From: Yinghuangia sp035454725
Lineage (GTDB): Bacteria > Actinomycetota > Actinomycetes > Streptomycetales > Streptomycetaceae
DNA length: 64,000 nucleotides
NCBI RefSeq assembly: GCF_051388935.1
Contig: NZ_JBPKBI010000013.1
Coordinates: 62,001 to 126,000, forward strand
Direction of reading: 5' to 3'
Below are positions 48,370-57,590 of this stretch, piece after piece. The position numbers were made by a program, and so were the translations under genes. Under the pieces are notes generated by a model. That model searched no databases and was not told the origin of the DNA. It saw nothing but the letters and a program-made list of their open reading frames with translations. Position 1 is the stretch's first letter. The number at the start of each line of letters is the position of its first letter.

Positions 48370-51213
48370 ATGACAGAGACGACGAGCGGCTCAGCACGTG
48401 GCGCAGGCCGGGCCAAGCCTGGCAAGGGCCTCCGGATCGAGCGCGTGTACACGACCCCCGGAACGCACCCGTACGACGAGGTGGTCTGGGAGCGCCGTGA
48501 CGTCGTCATGACCAACTGGCGCGACGGCTCGATCAACTTCGAGCAGCGTGGCGTCGAGTTCCCCGACTTCTGGTCGGTGAACGCGGTCAACATCGTGACG
48601 AGCAAGTACTTCCGCGGCGCGGTCGGCAGCGACCAGCGCGAGTGGAGCCTCAAGCAGCTCATCGACCGGGTCGTGAAGACCTACCGCAAGGCCGGCGAGG
48701 ACAACGGCTACTTCGCGTCGCCCGCCGACGCCGAGATCTTCGAGCACGAGCTGACGCACACCCTCCTCCACCAGGTGTTCAGCTTCAACTCGCCGGTCTG
48801 GTTCAACGTCGGGACGATGCAGCCGCAGCAGGTCAGCGCCTGCTTCATCCTGTCCGTCGACGACACGATGGAGTCCATCCTCGACTGGTACAAGGAAGAG
48901 GGCCTGATCTTCAAGGGCGGCTCCGGCGCCGGCCTCAACCTGTCCCGCATCCGGTCCAGCAAGGAACTGCTCTCCTCCGGCGGCAACGCATCGGGCCCCG
49001 TCTCCTTCATGCGCGGCGCGGACGCGTCCGCCGGCACCATCAAGTCGGGCGGCGCCACCCGCCGCGCCGCCAAGATGGTCGTCCTCGACGTCGACCACCC
49101 CGACATCGAGGACTTCATCGAGACCAAGGTGAAGGAAGAGGAGAAGATCCGCGCGCTGCGCGACGCCGGCTTCGACATGGACCTGGGCGGCGAGGACATC
49201 ACGTCCGTCCAGTACCAGAACGCCAACAACTCCGTCCGCGTCAGCGACGAATTCATGAAGGCCGTCGAATCCGGCTCCGAATTCGGCCTGCGGGCGCGGA
49301 TGACGGGCGAGGTCCTCGAAACGGTCGACGCCCGCAAGCTCTTCCGCAAGATGGCCGAGGCGGCCTGGGCGTGCGCGGACCCGGGAATCCAGTACGACGA
49401 CACGATCAACCACTGGCACACCTGCCCGGAGTCGGGACGCATCACCGCGTCCAACCCCTGCAGCGAATACCTGCACATCGACAACTCGTCGTGCAACCTC
49501 GCCTCGCTGAACCTCATGAAGTTCCTGCGCGACGACGACACATTCGACGTCGAGAAGTTCACCAAGGTCGTCGAGCTGGTCATCACCGCGATGGACATCT
49601 CGATCTGCTTCGCGGACTTCCCGACGCAGAAGATCGCCGAAAACACGCGTGCCTTCCGGCAGTTGGGCATCGGCTACGCCAACCTCGGGGCGCTGCTGAT
49701 GGCGACCGGACACGCGTACGACAGCGACGGCGGACGGGCCCTCGCCGGTGCCGTCACGTCGCTCATGACCGGCACGGCGTACAAGCGCTCCGCCGAACTG
49801 GCCGCAGTGGTCGGCCCGTACGACGGCTACGCCCGCAACGCGGCGCCGCACAAGCGCGTCATGAAGCAGCACGCGGAAGCCAACGACGCCGCCAAGCGCA
49901 TGGACGACCTCGACACGCCGGTGTGGGATGCCGCCACAAAGGCGTGGAAAGAAGTCCTCAAACTGGGCGAGAAAAACGGCTTCCGAAATGCGCAGGCCGC
50001 GGTACTCGCGCCCACGGGAACTATTGGCTTGATGATGGATTGTGACACCACCGGTGTCGAGCCGGATCTCGCTTTGGTGAAATTCAAGAAGCTCGTCGGC
50101 GGCGGCTCGATGCAAATCGTGAACAACACGGTTACGCGGGCTCTTCGGAAATTGAATTACCAAGACGAGCAAATCGAGGCGATCGTCGAATACATCAGCG
50201 ACCACGGTCACGTGGTCGACGCGCCGAGCCTCAAGTCCGAACACTACGAGGTGTTCGACTGCGCGATGGGCGAGCGCGCGATCGCGCCGATGGGTCACGT
50301 GCGCATGATGGCTGCCGCCCAGCCGTTCCTGTCGGGTGCGATCTCCAAGACCGTCAACCTCCCGGAGAGCGCGTCCGTCGAGGACGTTGAGCGCATCTAC
50401 CTCGAAGGCTGGAAGCTTGGTACCAAGGCGCTGGCCGTATATCGAGACAACTGTAAAGTTGGCCAGCCGCTTGCCGCCAAGAAGAAGCAGGCGGTCGCCG
50501 AGGAGAAGCCGGCGGTGGTCGAGAAGGTCGTCGAGTACCGTCCGGTGCGCCGACGTCTGCCCAAGAGCCGTCCCGGCATCAGCACTTCCTTCTCGGTCGG
50601 TGGTGCCGAGGGGTACATGACGGCGAACTCCTACCCGGACGACGGTCTGGGCGAGGTGTTCCTCAAGATGTCGAAGCAGGGCTCGACCCTCGCCGGCATG
50701 ATGGACGCCTTCTCGATCGCCGTCTCGGTCGGCCTCCAGTACGGGGTGCCGCTGGAGACCTACGTCTCGAAGTTCACCAACATGCGCTTCGAGCCGGCCG
50801 GTCTGACGGACGACCCGGATGTGCGGATGGCGCAGTCGATCGTCGACTACATCTTCCGCCGCCTGGCGCTGGACCACCTGCCGTTCGAGACGCGCTCCGC
50901 GCTCGGCATCCACTCGGCCGAGGAGCGCCAGCGCCACCTCGACACCGGTTCGTACGAGCCGAGGGAGGCGGACGACGAGGACGAGGATGTCGCCACCGAA
51001 TCTCTCGCCCAGTCGGCACCGCGCGAGCACAAGTCGAGCCCCCCGGAGCTGAAGGTCCTGCCGGCGACGGTCCACTCGTCGACCGAGCTGTTGGAGGCCC
51101 AGCAGGGCCGCAGCGCCGATGCGCCGCTGTGCTTCTCCTGCGGCATCAAGATGCGCCCGGCCGGTAGCTGCTACCTGTGTGAGGGCTGCGGATCAACCAG
51201 CGGCTGCAGCTGA
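48370..51213 (+). CDS. nrdJ: Vitamin B12-dependent (class II) ribonucleotide reductase NrdJ
   Basis: A 947-residue adenosylcobalamin-dependent enzyme converting ribonucleotides to deoxyribonucleotides, independent of oxygen. Active-site segments: NSPVWFNVG and QQVSACFILSVDDTME with the redox cysteine, GSGAGLNLSRIR, ASNPCSEYLHIDNSSCNLAS (thiyl-radical cysteine region), and APTGTIGLMMDCDTTGVEPD. The C-terminus ends with a Cys-rich zinc-type tail (LCFSCGIKMRPAGSCYLCEG). No intein interrupts the chain. AGGAGG is about eight bases before the ATG at 48370. Regulated with nrdR; no cobalamin riboswitch was recognised in the 119-base gap upstream. Confidence 0.96.
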   Translation: MTETTSGSARGAGRAKPGKGLRIERVYTTPGTHPYDEVVWERRDVVMTNWRDGSINFEQRGVEFPDFWSVNAVNIVTSKYFRGAVGSDQREWSLKQLIDRVVKTYRKAGEDNGYFASPADAEIFEHELTHTLLHQVFSFNSPVWFNVGTMQPQQVSACFILSVDDTMESILDWYKEEGLIFKGGSGAGLNLSRIRSSKELLSSGGNASGPVSFMRGADASAGTIKSGGATRRAAKMVVLDVDHPDIEDFIETKVKEEEKIRALRDAGFDMDLGGEDITSVQYQNANNSVRVSDEFMKAVESGSEFGLRARMTGEVLETVDARKLFRKMAEAAWACADPGIQYDDTINHWHTCPESGRITASNPCSEYLHIDNSSCNLASLNLMKFLRDDDTFDVEKFTKVVELVITAMDISICFADFPTQKIAENTRAFRQLGIGYANLGALLMATGHAYDSDGGRALAGAVTSLMTGTAYKRSAELAAVVGPYDGYARNAAPHKRVMKQHAEANDAAKRMDDLDTPVWDAATKAWKEVLKLGEKNGFRNAQAAVLAPTGTIGLMMDCDTTGVEPDLALVKFKKLVGGGSMQIVNNTVTRALRKLNYQDEQIEAIVEYISDHGHVVDAPSLKSEHYEVFDCAMGERAIAPMGHVRMMAAAQPFLSGAISKTVNLPESASVEDVERIYLEGWKLGTKALAVYRDNCKVGQPLAAKKKQAVAEEKPAVVEKVVEYRPVRRRLPKSRPGISTSFSVGGAEGYMTANSYPDDGLGEVFLKMSKQGSTLAGMMDAFSIAVSVGLQYGVPLETYVSKFTNMRFEPAGLTDDPDVRMAQSIVDYIFRRLALDHLPFETRSALGIHSAEERQRHLDTGSYEPREADDEDEDVATESLAQSAPREHKSSPPELKVLPATVHSSTELLEAQQGRSADAPLCFSCGIKMRPAGSCYLCEGCGSTSGCS

Positions 51214-51241
51214 TCGAGGATAGGCCGATCGGGTGAACTAT

Positions 51242-51279
51242 TCGGCGGGCTACGGGTTTTGGAGCCCGTAGCCCGCCGA
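51242..51279. terminator. nrdJ terminator, perfect 15-bp stem
   Basis: TCGGCGGGCTACGGG (51242-51256) pairs perfectly with 51265-51279; loop of 8 (TTTTGGAG). Begins 29 bases after the nrdJ stop. Confidence 0.85.
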
Positions 51280-51310
51280 TGTGTCAGTGGGGCTGTCTTG
51301 CCTTGCGCAC

Positions 51311-52615
51311 ATGATTGTTTCGCGCGGTGCCCTCGCCGGGGCGACGTTGGTGTCGACCGAAATCGGCTTGCTGCATCTCCATCAACTGGCGGCGATCTCG
51401 GCTGTCTCCGGCCACCCTGAGGTATGCGCACAGGGGGCGAGCCGAAACGTCCCGCTGCGTTGCCTCCGAACCGTCGGTTCCCATGACCTTCGGCGGGTCG
51501 TGACGGATTCCGGGTTCTGCCTCACCGGCCGCGCACACCAGCAGATCGCGGTTGTGGACGCGGTGTCGGGCACGCGGCGGTGGACGCGAATCGGCGACCT
51601 CGCGCCGGGAGTCGTTGTTCCGATGCGCTTCGGTGAGTTCGTGGGCGCGCCGCGACAGGTGCCGATGCCGGTTTTGGGTCAGGCGTACTACACCGGTGAT
51701 TGGGCTGTTCGCGTTCCCGAGACGTTCACGACCGAGTTGGCTGAGCTGGTCGGTTACTTCATGGGGGACGGGAGCCTGCACAGCAAGGGGCTGAGGTTCT
51801 GTGTTGCGGCTGAGGACACGGATGTTCTGCGCTTGATCGAGTCGAGCGTGTTCCGGCTGTTCGGCATCACTCCGAAAGTCCGATCGCTCCCGGGCTACCA
51901 CGAGGTTTCCGTCCATTCGACGCGGTTGGTCGCGTGGTGGAGCGCTGCGGGGTTGGGGAAGAAATCGCCGCGGGCCGGGCACAGCGGGAAGGGATGGACA
52001 CCGCACGTTCCCGCAGTACTGCGCGAGACCAATTCACCGGCTGTTTACGCCGCTTTCCTTCGGGGCCTTTTTGAGGCGGACGGGACGGTGAACGAAGGTG
52101 TGCCGAGCCTGAGTACTTCCTCGGCGCCGTTAGCGGCGTCGGTGCGTTCGATGCTCACAGGTCTGGGGTTGTTGACCACCACACGCGAAACAACGAGTGG
52201 TCTCGGCGGTCGCGTTTTCCAAATTCGCGTGCGCAACCTGGACTATGCGATGCGCTACCGGAGTGCCGTTGGTTTTATGGGCCGACGGAAGTCCGAGAAG
52301 GTGCGTACCGACGGGCCCGCGCGTTCCGGAAGGCGTGATCGGATCTTTCTGCCGCGTCAACGGTGGAACGATGTCGCGCCACGCGGGCATCCGCGCCGAG
52401 CGGCGCTGCTTCAGTCCCTGCGCAAGCACGGGAGCGTTCCCCGGCAGCTTGCGGAAAGTCTCGGGAACGGCTGCCCGGACCCACGGCTTGAGCGCGCCCT
52501 CGGCGACTTTTACGAGACCGTGAGGGCCGTTGTCCACGAGTCGGCGGATGCGGTCTACCACTTGTGTCCGAGTGTGGATTCGCCGTTGACGGCGTCAGGC
52601 TTCGTGGTGCGTTGA
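51311..52615 (+). CDS. Free-standing intein-like LAGLIDADG homing endonuclease
   Basis: A 434-residue protein with the order of blocks found in inteins but not inside a host protein. N-terminal splicing-like block: GALAGATLVSTEIGLLHLHQ, where the catalytic Cys1 is Ala7. Block B-like: VVTDSGFCLTGRAHQQIAVV and TRRWTRIGDLAPGVVVPM. Endonuclease motifs: LVGYFMGDGS (~146-155) and FLRGLFEADG (~249-258), both with their catalytic aspartates. C-terminal block: VYHLCPSVDSPLTASGFVVR, with the terminal His-Asn lost. So splicing should be dead but cleavage may be intact. GTG codons at 51281/51287 touch the terminator, so ATG 51311 is chosen. Codon usage is less GC-biased than nrdJ. Confidence 0.82.
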   Translation: MIVSRGALAGATLVSTEIGLLHLHQLAAISAVSGHPEVCAQGASRNVPLRCLRTVGSHDLRRVVTDSGFCLTGRAHQQIAVVDAVSGTRRWTRIGDLAPGVVVPMRFGEFVGAPRQVPMPVLGQAYYTGDWAVRVPETFTTELAELVGYFMGDGSLHSKGLRFCVAAEDTDVLRLIESSVFRLFGITPKVRSLPGYHEVSVHSTRLVAWWSAAGLGKKSPRAGHSGKGWTPHVPAVLRETNSPAVYAAFLRGLFEADGTVNEGVPSLSTSSAPLAASVRSMLTGLGLLTTTRETTSGLGGRVFQIRVRNLDYAMRYRSAVGFMGRRKSEKVRTDGPARSGRRDRIFLPRQRWNDVAPRGHPRRAALLQSLRKHGSVPRQLAESLGNGCPDPRLERALGDFYETVRAVVHESADAVYHLCPSVDSPLTASGFVVR

Positions 52616-52661
52616 AGCCCAGTGGTGTCCGACTGGCCTGCGTGGACGGCGCGTCGGCGGG

Positions 52662-53327
52662 TCAGCCGGTGAGCTGGGCGTCCTTCTCCGCTCGGCGGGC
52701 GAAGACCGCCTCCTTCATCGACTCCATTTTTTTCAGGGCGTCCTTGCGGTCGCGCTTGGAGAGGCGGTCGATGTAGAGGTAGCCGTTGAGGTGGTCGGTC
52801 TCGTGTTGGAGGCAGCGGGCGAAGTAGCCGGTGCCTTCGATGACGAGGGGGTTGCCGTGCTTGTCGACGCCTCGGGCGACGGCGCGGTCGGGGCGGGGGA
52901 GGTCTTTGTTGGGGCCGGGGACGGAGAGGCAGCCTTCGCCGGCTTCTTCCAAGTGGCGTTCGGCTGCGGGAAGTTCGTCGAGGACGGGGTTGAGGATGTG
53001 GCCGATGTGGCGGTTGCCGTCCTCGTCGGTGCAGTCGTAGACGAACAGACGGATGCCGACGTCGACTTGGTTGGCGGCGAGGCCGACGCCGTCGGCGACG
53101 TACATCGTGCGGAACATGTCGTCGATGAGCTTGTCGAGCTCGGGGGTGCCGAACTCGGTGATCTCGGCGCAGGGGCGGTGGAGGACGTCCTCGCCGACGA
53201 CGGTGATGCGCAGTGTTTCGCCTCGGGCGGCTTCGGGGGCGAAGTCGGGGTAGCTGTCGACCGGTTGTCCTTGGACGAAGATCCGGGCCCCCGTGTGGCT
53301 TGTGGTGTGGGTGTGCGGCTCGGACAT
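52662..53327 (-). CDS. def: Peptide deformylase
   Basis: A 221-residue metalloenzyme removing the formyl group from nascent N-formylmethionine. All three motifs are present: VADGVGLAANQVDVGIRLF (GxGLAAxQ), HLEEAGEGCLSVPGPN (EGCLS, metal cysteine) and ARCLQHETDHLNGYLYID (HExxH). The first ~35 residues form an extension (HTHTTSHTGARIFVQGQPV) before the family core. The C-terminal helix is LKKMESMKEAVFARRAEKD. ATG at 53325-53327. Convergent with the homing endonuclease gene. Confidence 0.94.
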   Translation of the reverse strand: MSEPHTHTTSHTGARIFVQGQPVDSYPDFAPEAARGETLRITVVGEDVLHRPCAEITEFGTPELDKLIDDMFRTMYVADGVGLAANQVDVGIRLFVYDCTDEDGNRHIGHILNPVLDELPAAERHLEEAGEGCLSVPGPNKDLPRPDRAVARGVDKHGNPLVIEGTGYFARCLQHETDHLNGYLYIDRLSKRDRKDALKKMESMKEAVFARRAEKDAQLTG

Positions 53328-53473
53328 CGCGGATGTGCCTTTCGGTGGGGGATCGGCGGCGGTCGACGGCGTTGCGGGTGTGCGGACGGCGGTACAGGGG
53401 GAGGCCAACATCCTGCCATGGGCGGGCCGTCCGTATGGCGGACGGGTTCCGGGCCGGACGGGCGCGGGGGCGG

Positions 53474-55072
53474 TCACGGGAGCAGCGCGGAGGCCTTGGC
53501 GCTGACGGTGACCGGGCCGGGGGCGGTGACGGTGATGCGGGTCCAGTGGTCGGGGCCGGCGGAGAGTTCGACGCCGGAGCGTTCGGTGGTGAACCACGCG
53601 GTGTAGTGGATGCGCATGGTGAAGGTGCCGGGTTGGTCTGCGGTGAAGGTGAAGCTGCTCGGGGTGAGTTCGGTGAGGCGTCCGGGGCCGTCGAGGAGCG
53701 GGGTGGCGTCGACGACTTCCCAGATTCGCCAGTGTTCGTCGGACCAGACGGGGCGCAGTCCTTCGGCACCGGCGCGCAGGATCTCGGCTTCGCGGTAGGC
53801 GGAGGGGTCGAGGGGCACGTCGGGGAGTGCGACGTACCGGACGCCGGTCTTGAGGAGCCAGGCGCGGTATTCCTCGGGGGTCATGTCGGGGTCGTAGAGG
53901 GCCTGGTTGCGTCCGCGGTCGAGTTGGCGCTCCCAGCCGCGCGCGAGCGGCATGTGTTCGGCGACGTAGACGCTTTCCCAGTGGCCGCGGGTGAACGGGA
54001 TCTCCACACGGCCGACGGGCTGGTTGTGGGTGGTGAGGAAGTCGAGCATGCCGGCGTAGTAGTCGTCGTTGTCGGCGGCGCTGTCGGCGAAGTCGTGGGC
54101 GACGGCGATGCTCGCGGACGAGAGCTGCCACGCGAGGAGCGGGACCGCGAGGAGGGCGACGAGGCGGCGGCGGCCGAGGGAGAGCAGGACGACGGCGGCC
54201 AGGGGGCCGGCCATGACTTCGCCGAGGCGTGCGACGTTGCCGCCGACGGCGCTGGGGATGAGGTAGAGAACGGTCCCGGAGACGGCGTACAGCCACAGGA
54301 AGCGCCGCGCGGTGCGGTGGGTGTCGGGCAGCAGGATGAGGCCGATCGCGGCGAAGCCGAGGATGGCGCCGAGTCGCCACAGCGGGAATCCGAAGTCGCC
54401 GCTTTGCGGGAAGACGAGGGCGGGGACGAGCCCGGCGGCGGCCGGCGCGAAGCTGATGCGGGTGGCCCAGACGCGTTCGGCGGGGACCCATGCGAGGACT
54501 GCCATGAGCAGGAACGCTCCGGCCAGCGGGCTGGCGAGGCCGCTGAGCAGGGCTGCGGAGGCGGTCAGCAGGGGGCGGTTGTGGCGCGCGGCGAGGAAGG
54601 CCAGGAGCGCCGCGGCGATGCCGAGGGCGAAGGGGGTGCGGCCGATGAGGTATTCGACGCTGATGATCGCGGCGAACCACAGGGAGGCGACGCGGCGGGG
54701 TAGTCCGGGCTTGCCGATGTCCAGGCGGCCCCAGGCCCAGGCGGCGAGGACGCAGGACAGCGCGGTGAGGGTGCGGGTGCCGATGGCGCCGGCGAGGGTG
54801 GGGGTGACGACGCTGTAGCCGGGGAGGAGGTGGCCGCCGTACCACTGGTTGTTCCACAGGACGGCGCCGTGTTCGCGGACGAGCCAGGCGCGGAACATCT
54901 GGGCGGGCCAGTCGGGTCCGTGCAGGCCGGCGGCGGTGAGCAGGCCGACGAGGGCGAGCGTGACGAGGTAGGGCCGGTCGCCGAGGTACACGGCGGTCGC
55001 GCGCAGGCGTGCGTGTCTGATGTGGCCGGGTTCCTTTGCCGGGACCGGTGGGACCGCCGGGGTGCTGCTCAT
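53474..55072 (-). CDS. Multi-membrane-spanning protein with C-terminal soluble domain (GT-C-like), copy 1
   Basis: A 532-residue protein with about ten hydrophobic segments in residues 30-350 (for example LVTLALVGLLTAAGL, FAAIISVEYLIGRTPFALGI, LLAFLAARHN, LGAILGFAAIGLILLPD) and a ~180-residue C-terminal soluble part (VEIPFTRGHWESVYVAEHM, PLARGWERQLDRG, YVALPDVPLDPSAY). The large first loop has FRAWLVREHGAVLWNNQWYG, reminiscent of the acidic first loop of GT-C glycosyltransferases. It is a close paralogue of the protein at 55934-57529. A role in cell-envelope glycan transfer is a guess. Confidence 0.75.
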   Translation of the reverse strand: MSSTPAVPPVPAKEPGHIRHARLRATAVYLGDRPYLVTLALVGLLTAAGLHGPDWPAQMFRAWLVREHGAVLWNNQWYGGHLLPGYSVVTPTLAGAIGTRTLTALSCVLAAWAWGRLDIGKPGLPRRVASLWFAAIISVEYLIGRTPFALGIAAALLAFLAARHNRPLLTASAALLSGLASPLAGAFLLMAVLAWVPAERVWATRISFAPAAAGLVPALVFPQSGDFGFPLWRLGAILGFAAIGLILLPDTHRTARRFLWLYAVSGTVLYLIPSAVGGNVARLGEVMAGPLAAVVLLSLGRRRLVALLAVPLLAWQLSSASIAVAHDFADSAADNDDYYAGMLDFLTTHNQPVGRVEIPFTRGHWESVYVAEHMPLARGWERQLDRGRNQALYDPDMTPEEYRAWLLKTGVRYVALPDVPLDPSAYREAEILRAGAEGLRPVWSDEHWRIWEVVDATPLLDGPGRLTELTPSSFTFTADQPGTFTMRIHYTAWFTTERSGVELSAGPDHWTRITVTAPGPVTVSAKASALLP

Positions 55073-55133
55073 GCGTGCCGAGTTTTCCAGAGTTCACGCT
55101 CTGCCGTGTGACCGGGAGGCGGGGTTGCGCCGG

Positions 55134-55697
55134 TCAGGGGGTGTTTCCGGTGGGGGCCATGCCCCCGTCGATGCTGGGCAGTTCGTCGTCCTCGGGGGCG
55201 GGCTCGGGCGGGTTGGGGAGTCCTGCGCGGGTGCGCAGGTCGCGCGGGTCGCGCGGACCCTCGATGCGGCGGATGACCGACAGCGCGGCGGCGTTGAAGG
55301 CCTCGACGAGGGCTTGTCCGTCGTCGGCGGTCCATTCGGCGCGTTGTACGGCGTGCATGTTGTGGTCGAGCTCGCACCAGCAGGCGACTTCGACGGTGGC
55401 GGTGACGCTGACTCCGGTGCCTTCCTGCTGCCAGACGTCGAGCCCGAGTTCGAGCCAGTCGCCGTCGGACTCGTACAGCAGGAGGGCTGTGCCGAGGACG
55501 TGCGGCTGGGGTTCGGGGTCGGGCTGCGGGTCGGCGGGGTCGGGTTCGTTCCAGAACCAGCGTGCCGGGTCGTCGAGGGACCTGCGCAGGTCGAGGGCTC
55601 TCGCGGCGGCGGCGAGGCGTTCGCGGCCGGAGTCGTCGAGCTGCGGGAACAGCCGCTCGAACGGAATGTCCGAGGCCGGGCGTTCGGTCGGGGGCAC
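55134..55697 (-). CDS. Conserved hypothetical protein between the two membrane paralogues
   Basis: A 187-residue acidic cytoplasmic-looking protein: IPFERLFPQLDDSGRERLAA, ARWFWNEPDPADPQPDPEPQ, LYESDGDWLELGLDVWQQEG, VEVACWCELDHNMHAVQRAE and LVEAFNAAALSVIRRIEGPR. No signal or membrane segment. I do not recognise a named domain. It starts with GTG at 55695-55697, ends 62 bases before copy 1 and is likely in one transcription unit with it. Confidence 0.65.
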   Translation of the reverse strand: MPPTERPASDIPFERLFPQLDDSGRERLAAAARALDLRRSLDDPARWFWNEPDPADPQPDPEPQPHVLGTALLLYESDGDWLELGLDVWQQEGTGVSVTATVEVACWCELDHNMHAVQRAEWTADDGQALVEAFNAAALSVIRRIEGPRDPRDLRTRAGLPNPPEPAPEDDELPSIDGGMAPTGNTP

Positions 55698-55861
55698 GCG
55701 GGCATTCTGCCGTGCGTTGGGGTCGCCCCGTCAATGTCGGATGCGTGATCGGCCGGTCTTCGGGTGTGTTCCGCGGGGTTTCGGGGGTGTCCGATTTCTT
55801 CCGCGCAGCTTTGTGGCCTGGGGGGACGCGGTGTCCGATGGGTTCTCGGGTCGCCGTTCGC

Positions 55862-55883
55862 GGGCCGACGAATTTGTCGGCCC
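55862..55883. terminator. Hairpin after second membrane paralogue
   Basis: Perfect 8-bp stem GGGCCGAC / GTCGGCCC with loop GAATTT, about 50 bases beyond the stop of the gene at 55934-57529 on the reverse strand. Confidence 0.6.
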
Positions 55884-55933
55884 TTTGTCAGGCGGTCGGC
55901 GCGGTGAACGGACTTCGCCGGTTCCGGTTCCGA

Positions 55934-57529
55934 TCAGGGCAGCATCTTGGACAGTTCGGCCCGGACTGTGACCGGGCCCGCCTGTTCGACCACGATCTGT
56001 GTCCATTCATCGTCTTCGTCGGCTTTGATCTCGACGCCCTTGCGGTCGGCGACGAACGAGGACGTCGGGTGGATGCGGATCGTGAAGGTGCCCGGTGCGT
56101 CGGCGACGAACGAGAACTCCGACGGGGTGAGGCTCGTGAGTCTGCCGGGTCCTTCGAGGAGGGGGCTGGGGTTCACGACCTCCCAGACCTGCCAGTGCTG
56201 GTCGGACCAGACGGGTTTGAGCCAGGGCACACCGGATTTGAGGAGTTCGACTTCCGGCTTGGCGGAGTTGTCGATCGGCACGTCGGGCAGCGCGACGAAC
56301 CGTACGCCCATCTCCTCGACCCAGGCGCGGTACTCGGGCGCGGTGAGCATCTCCTGGTACAGCACGGAGTTGAAGTGACGGTCGAGCTGGCGTTCCCAGC
56401 CTCGCGCGAGGGGCATCTTGTCGGCGACGTAGACGCTTTCCCAGTGGCCGCGGGTGAACGGAATCTCAATGCGTCCGAGCGGTTGGTTGGCTTGTTCGAG
56501 GTACGTGAGCAGCCCGGTGTAGTACTCGGACTTCTCGCCCTTGCTGTCCCCGCGGTCGTTGCTGATGGCGATGGCGGCGGATTGGAAGCCCCAGAACAGC
56601 AGGGGGACCGCGAGGATCGCGACGAGGCGGCGGCGGCCGAGGGAGAGCAGGACGACGGCCATCATCGGGCCGGCGACCATTTCGCCGAGGCGGGCCAGGT
56701 TGCCGCCGAGCGTGGTCGGGACGAAGAAGAAGACGATGGCGGCGGCGGCGTACAGGACGAGGAAGCGGCGTCCGCTGCGCTGTGAGGGGGGCAGCAGCCA
56801 CAGGCCGACCGCGGCGAGCGCGATGATCGGCCAGAACCGCCACCAGGGGAACGGGAACGTCCCTTCGTTGGGGAAGACGAGTGCGATCCCGAGGCCGACG
56901 GCTGCGGGGGCGAAGCTGAGGCGCGTGAGCCATTCCTTCCGGCGCGGCACCCAGGCGACTGCGGCGAGGAGCAGGAAAGCCCCGGCGAGCGGGCTGGCCA
57001 GGCCGGAGATGAGGGCGGCGAACCCGGCCCAGTACAGGCGCTGGTTGCGCGCGGCGAGGATGGCGAGGAGGCCGGCGGCGACGCCGAGGGCGAAGGGCGT
57101 CCGGCCGATGAGGTAGTCGACGGACGCCATGACGGCGAACCAGACGCTGCCGACGCGGCGGGCGAGGAGGTTGCGGCCGACGTCGAGCCGCGACCACGCC
57201 CATGCGGAGGTGACGCAGGACAGCGCGGTGAGGGTGCGCGTGCCGATGCTGCCGGCGAGGAGGGGCGTCAGGACGCTGTAGCCGGGCAGCAGGTGGCCGC
57301 CGTACCACTGGTTGTTCCAGAGCAGCGCGTTGTGTTCCTCGACGAGCTTCGCGCGGAAGATCGCGGCGGGCCAGTCGGGTCCGGAGAGGTTCAGGACGCT
57401 GATCAGACCGATGAGCGCTGCGGTGATCACGTACGGCCGGTCGGCTATGGCGATGCCCACAGGGCGTAGGCGTCGGAACATGGCAGAGCCGGTCAGGCCT
57501 GCTTGTGTCGCGGAGGCGTCGGTGGTCAC
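55934..57529 (-). CDS. Multi-membrane-spanning protein with C-terminal soluble domain (GT-C-like), copy 2
   Basis: A 531-residue paralogue of copy 1. Shared signatures: DRPYVITAALIGLISVLN, LLWNNQWYGGHLLPGYSVLT, IGTRTLTALSCV, YLIGRTPFALGVAAGLLA, RIEIPFTRGHWESVYVADKM and PLARGWERQLDRHF. About ten membrane segments precede a soluble C-terminal domain. GTG start at 57527-57529. It lies upstream of the 187-residue protein and copy 1, all on the reverse strand, suggesting a gene-duplication cluster. Function unknown; membrane glycosyltransferase or exporter are possibilities. Confidence 0.75.
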   Translation of the reverse strand: MTTDASATQAGLTGSAMFRRLRPVGIAIADRPYVITAALIGLISVLNLSGPDWPAAIFRAKLVEEHNALLWNNQWYGGHLLPGYSVLTPLLAGSIGTRTLTALSCVTSAWAWSRLDVGRNLLARRVGSVWFAVMASVDYLIGRTPFALGVAAGLLAILAARNQRLYWAGFAALISGLASPLAGAFLLLAAVAWVPRRKEWLTRLSFAPAAVGLGIALVFPNEGTFPFPWWRFWPIIALAAVGLWLLPPSQRSGRRFLVLYAAAAIVFFFVPTTLGGNLARLGEMVAGPMMAVVLLSLGRRRLVAILAVPLLFWGFQSAAIAISNDRGDSKGEKSEYYTGLLTYLEQANQPLGRIEIPFTRGHWESVYVADKMPLARGWERQLDRHFNSVLYQEMLTAPEYRAWVEEMGVRFVALPDVPIDNSAKPEVELLKSGVPWLKPVWSDQHWQVWEVVNPSPLLEGPGRLTSLTPSEFSFVADAPGTFTIRIHPTSSFVADRKGVEIKADEDDEWTQIVVEQAGPVTVRAELSKMLP

Positions 57530-57590
57530 GTAAGTGAAGTGTTCCAGACGGCGGCGTCCGGCACCTTGGCCAGGGGCGGATGGTCAGTTT

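Noticed and set aside
48391..51075. 894-codon reverse frame opposite nrdJ
   Set aside because: It is the complement of nrdJ in a phase free of stops because of GC bias. Its translation has no motif, while the forward frame is a full class II ribonucleotide reductase.
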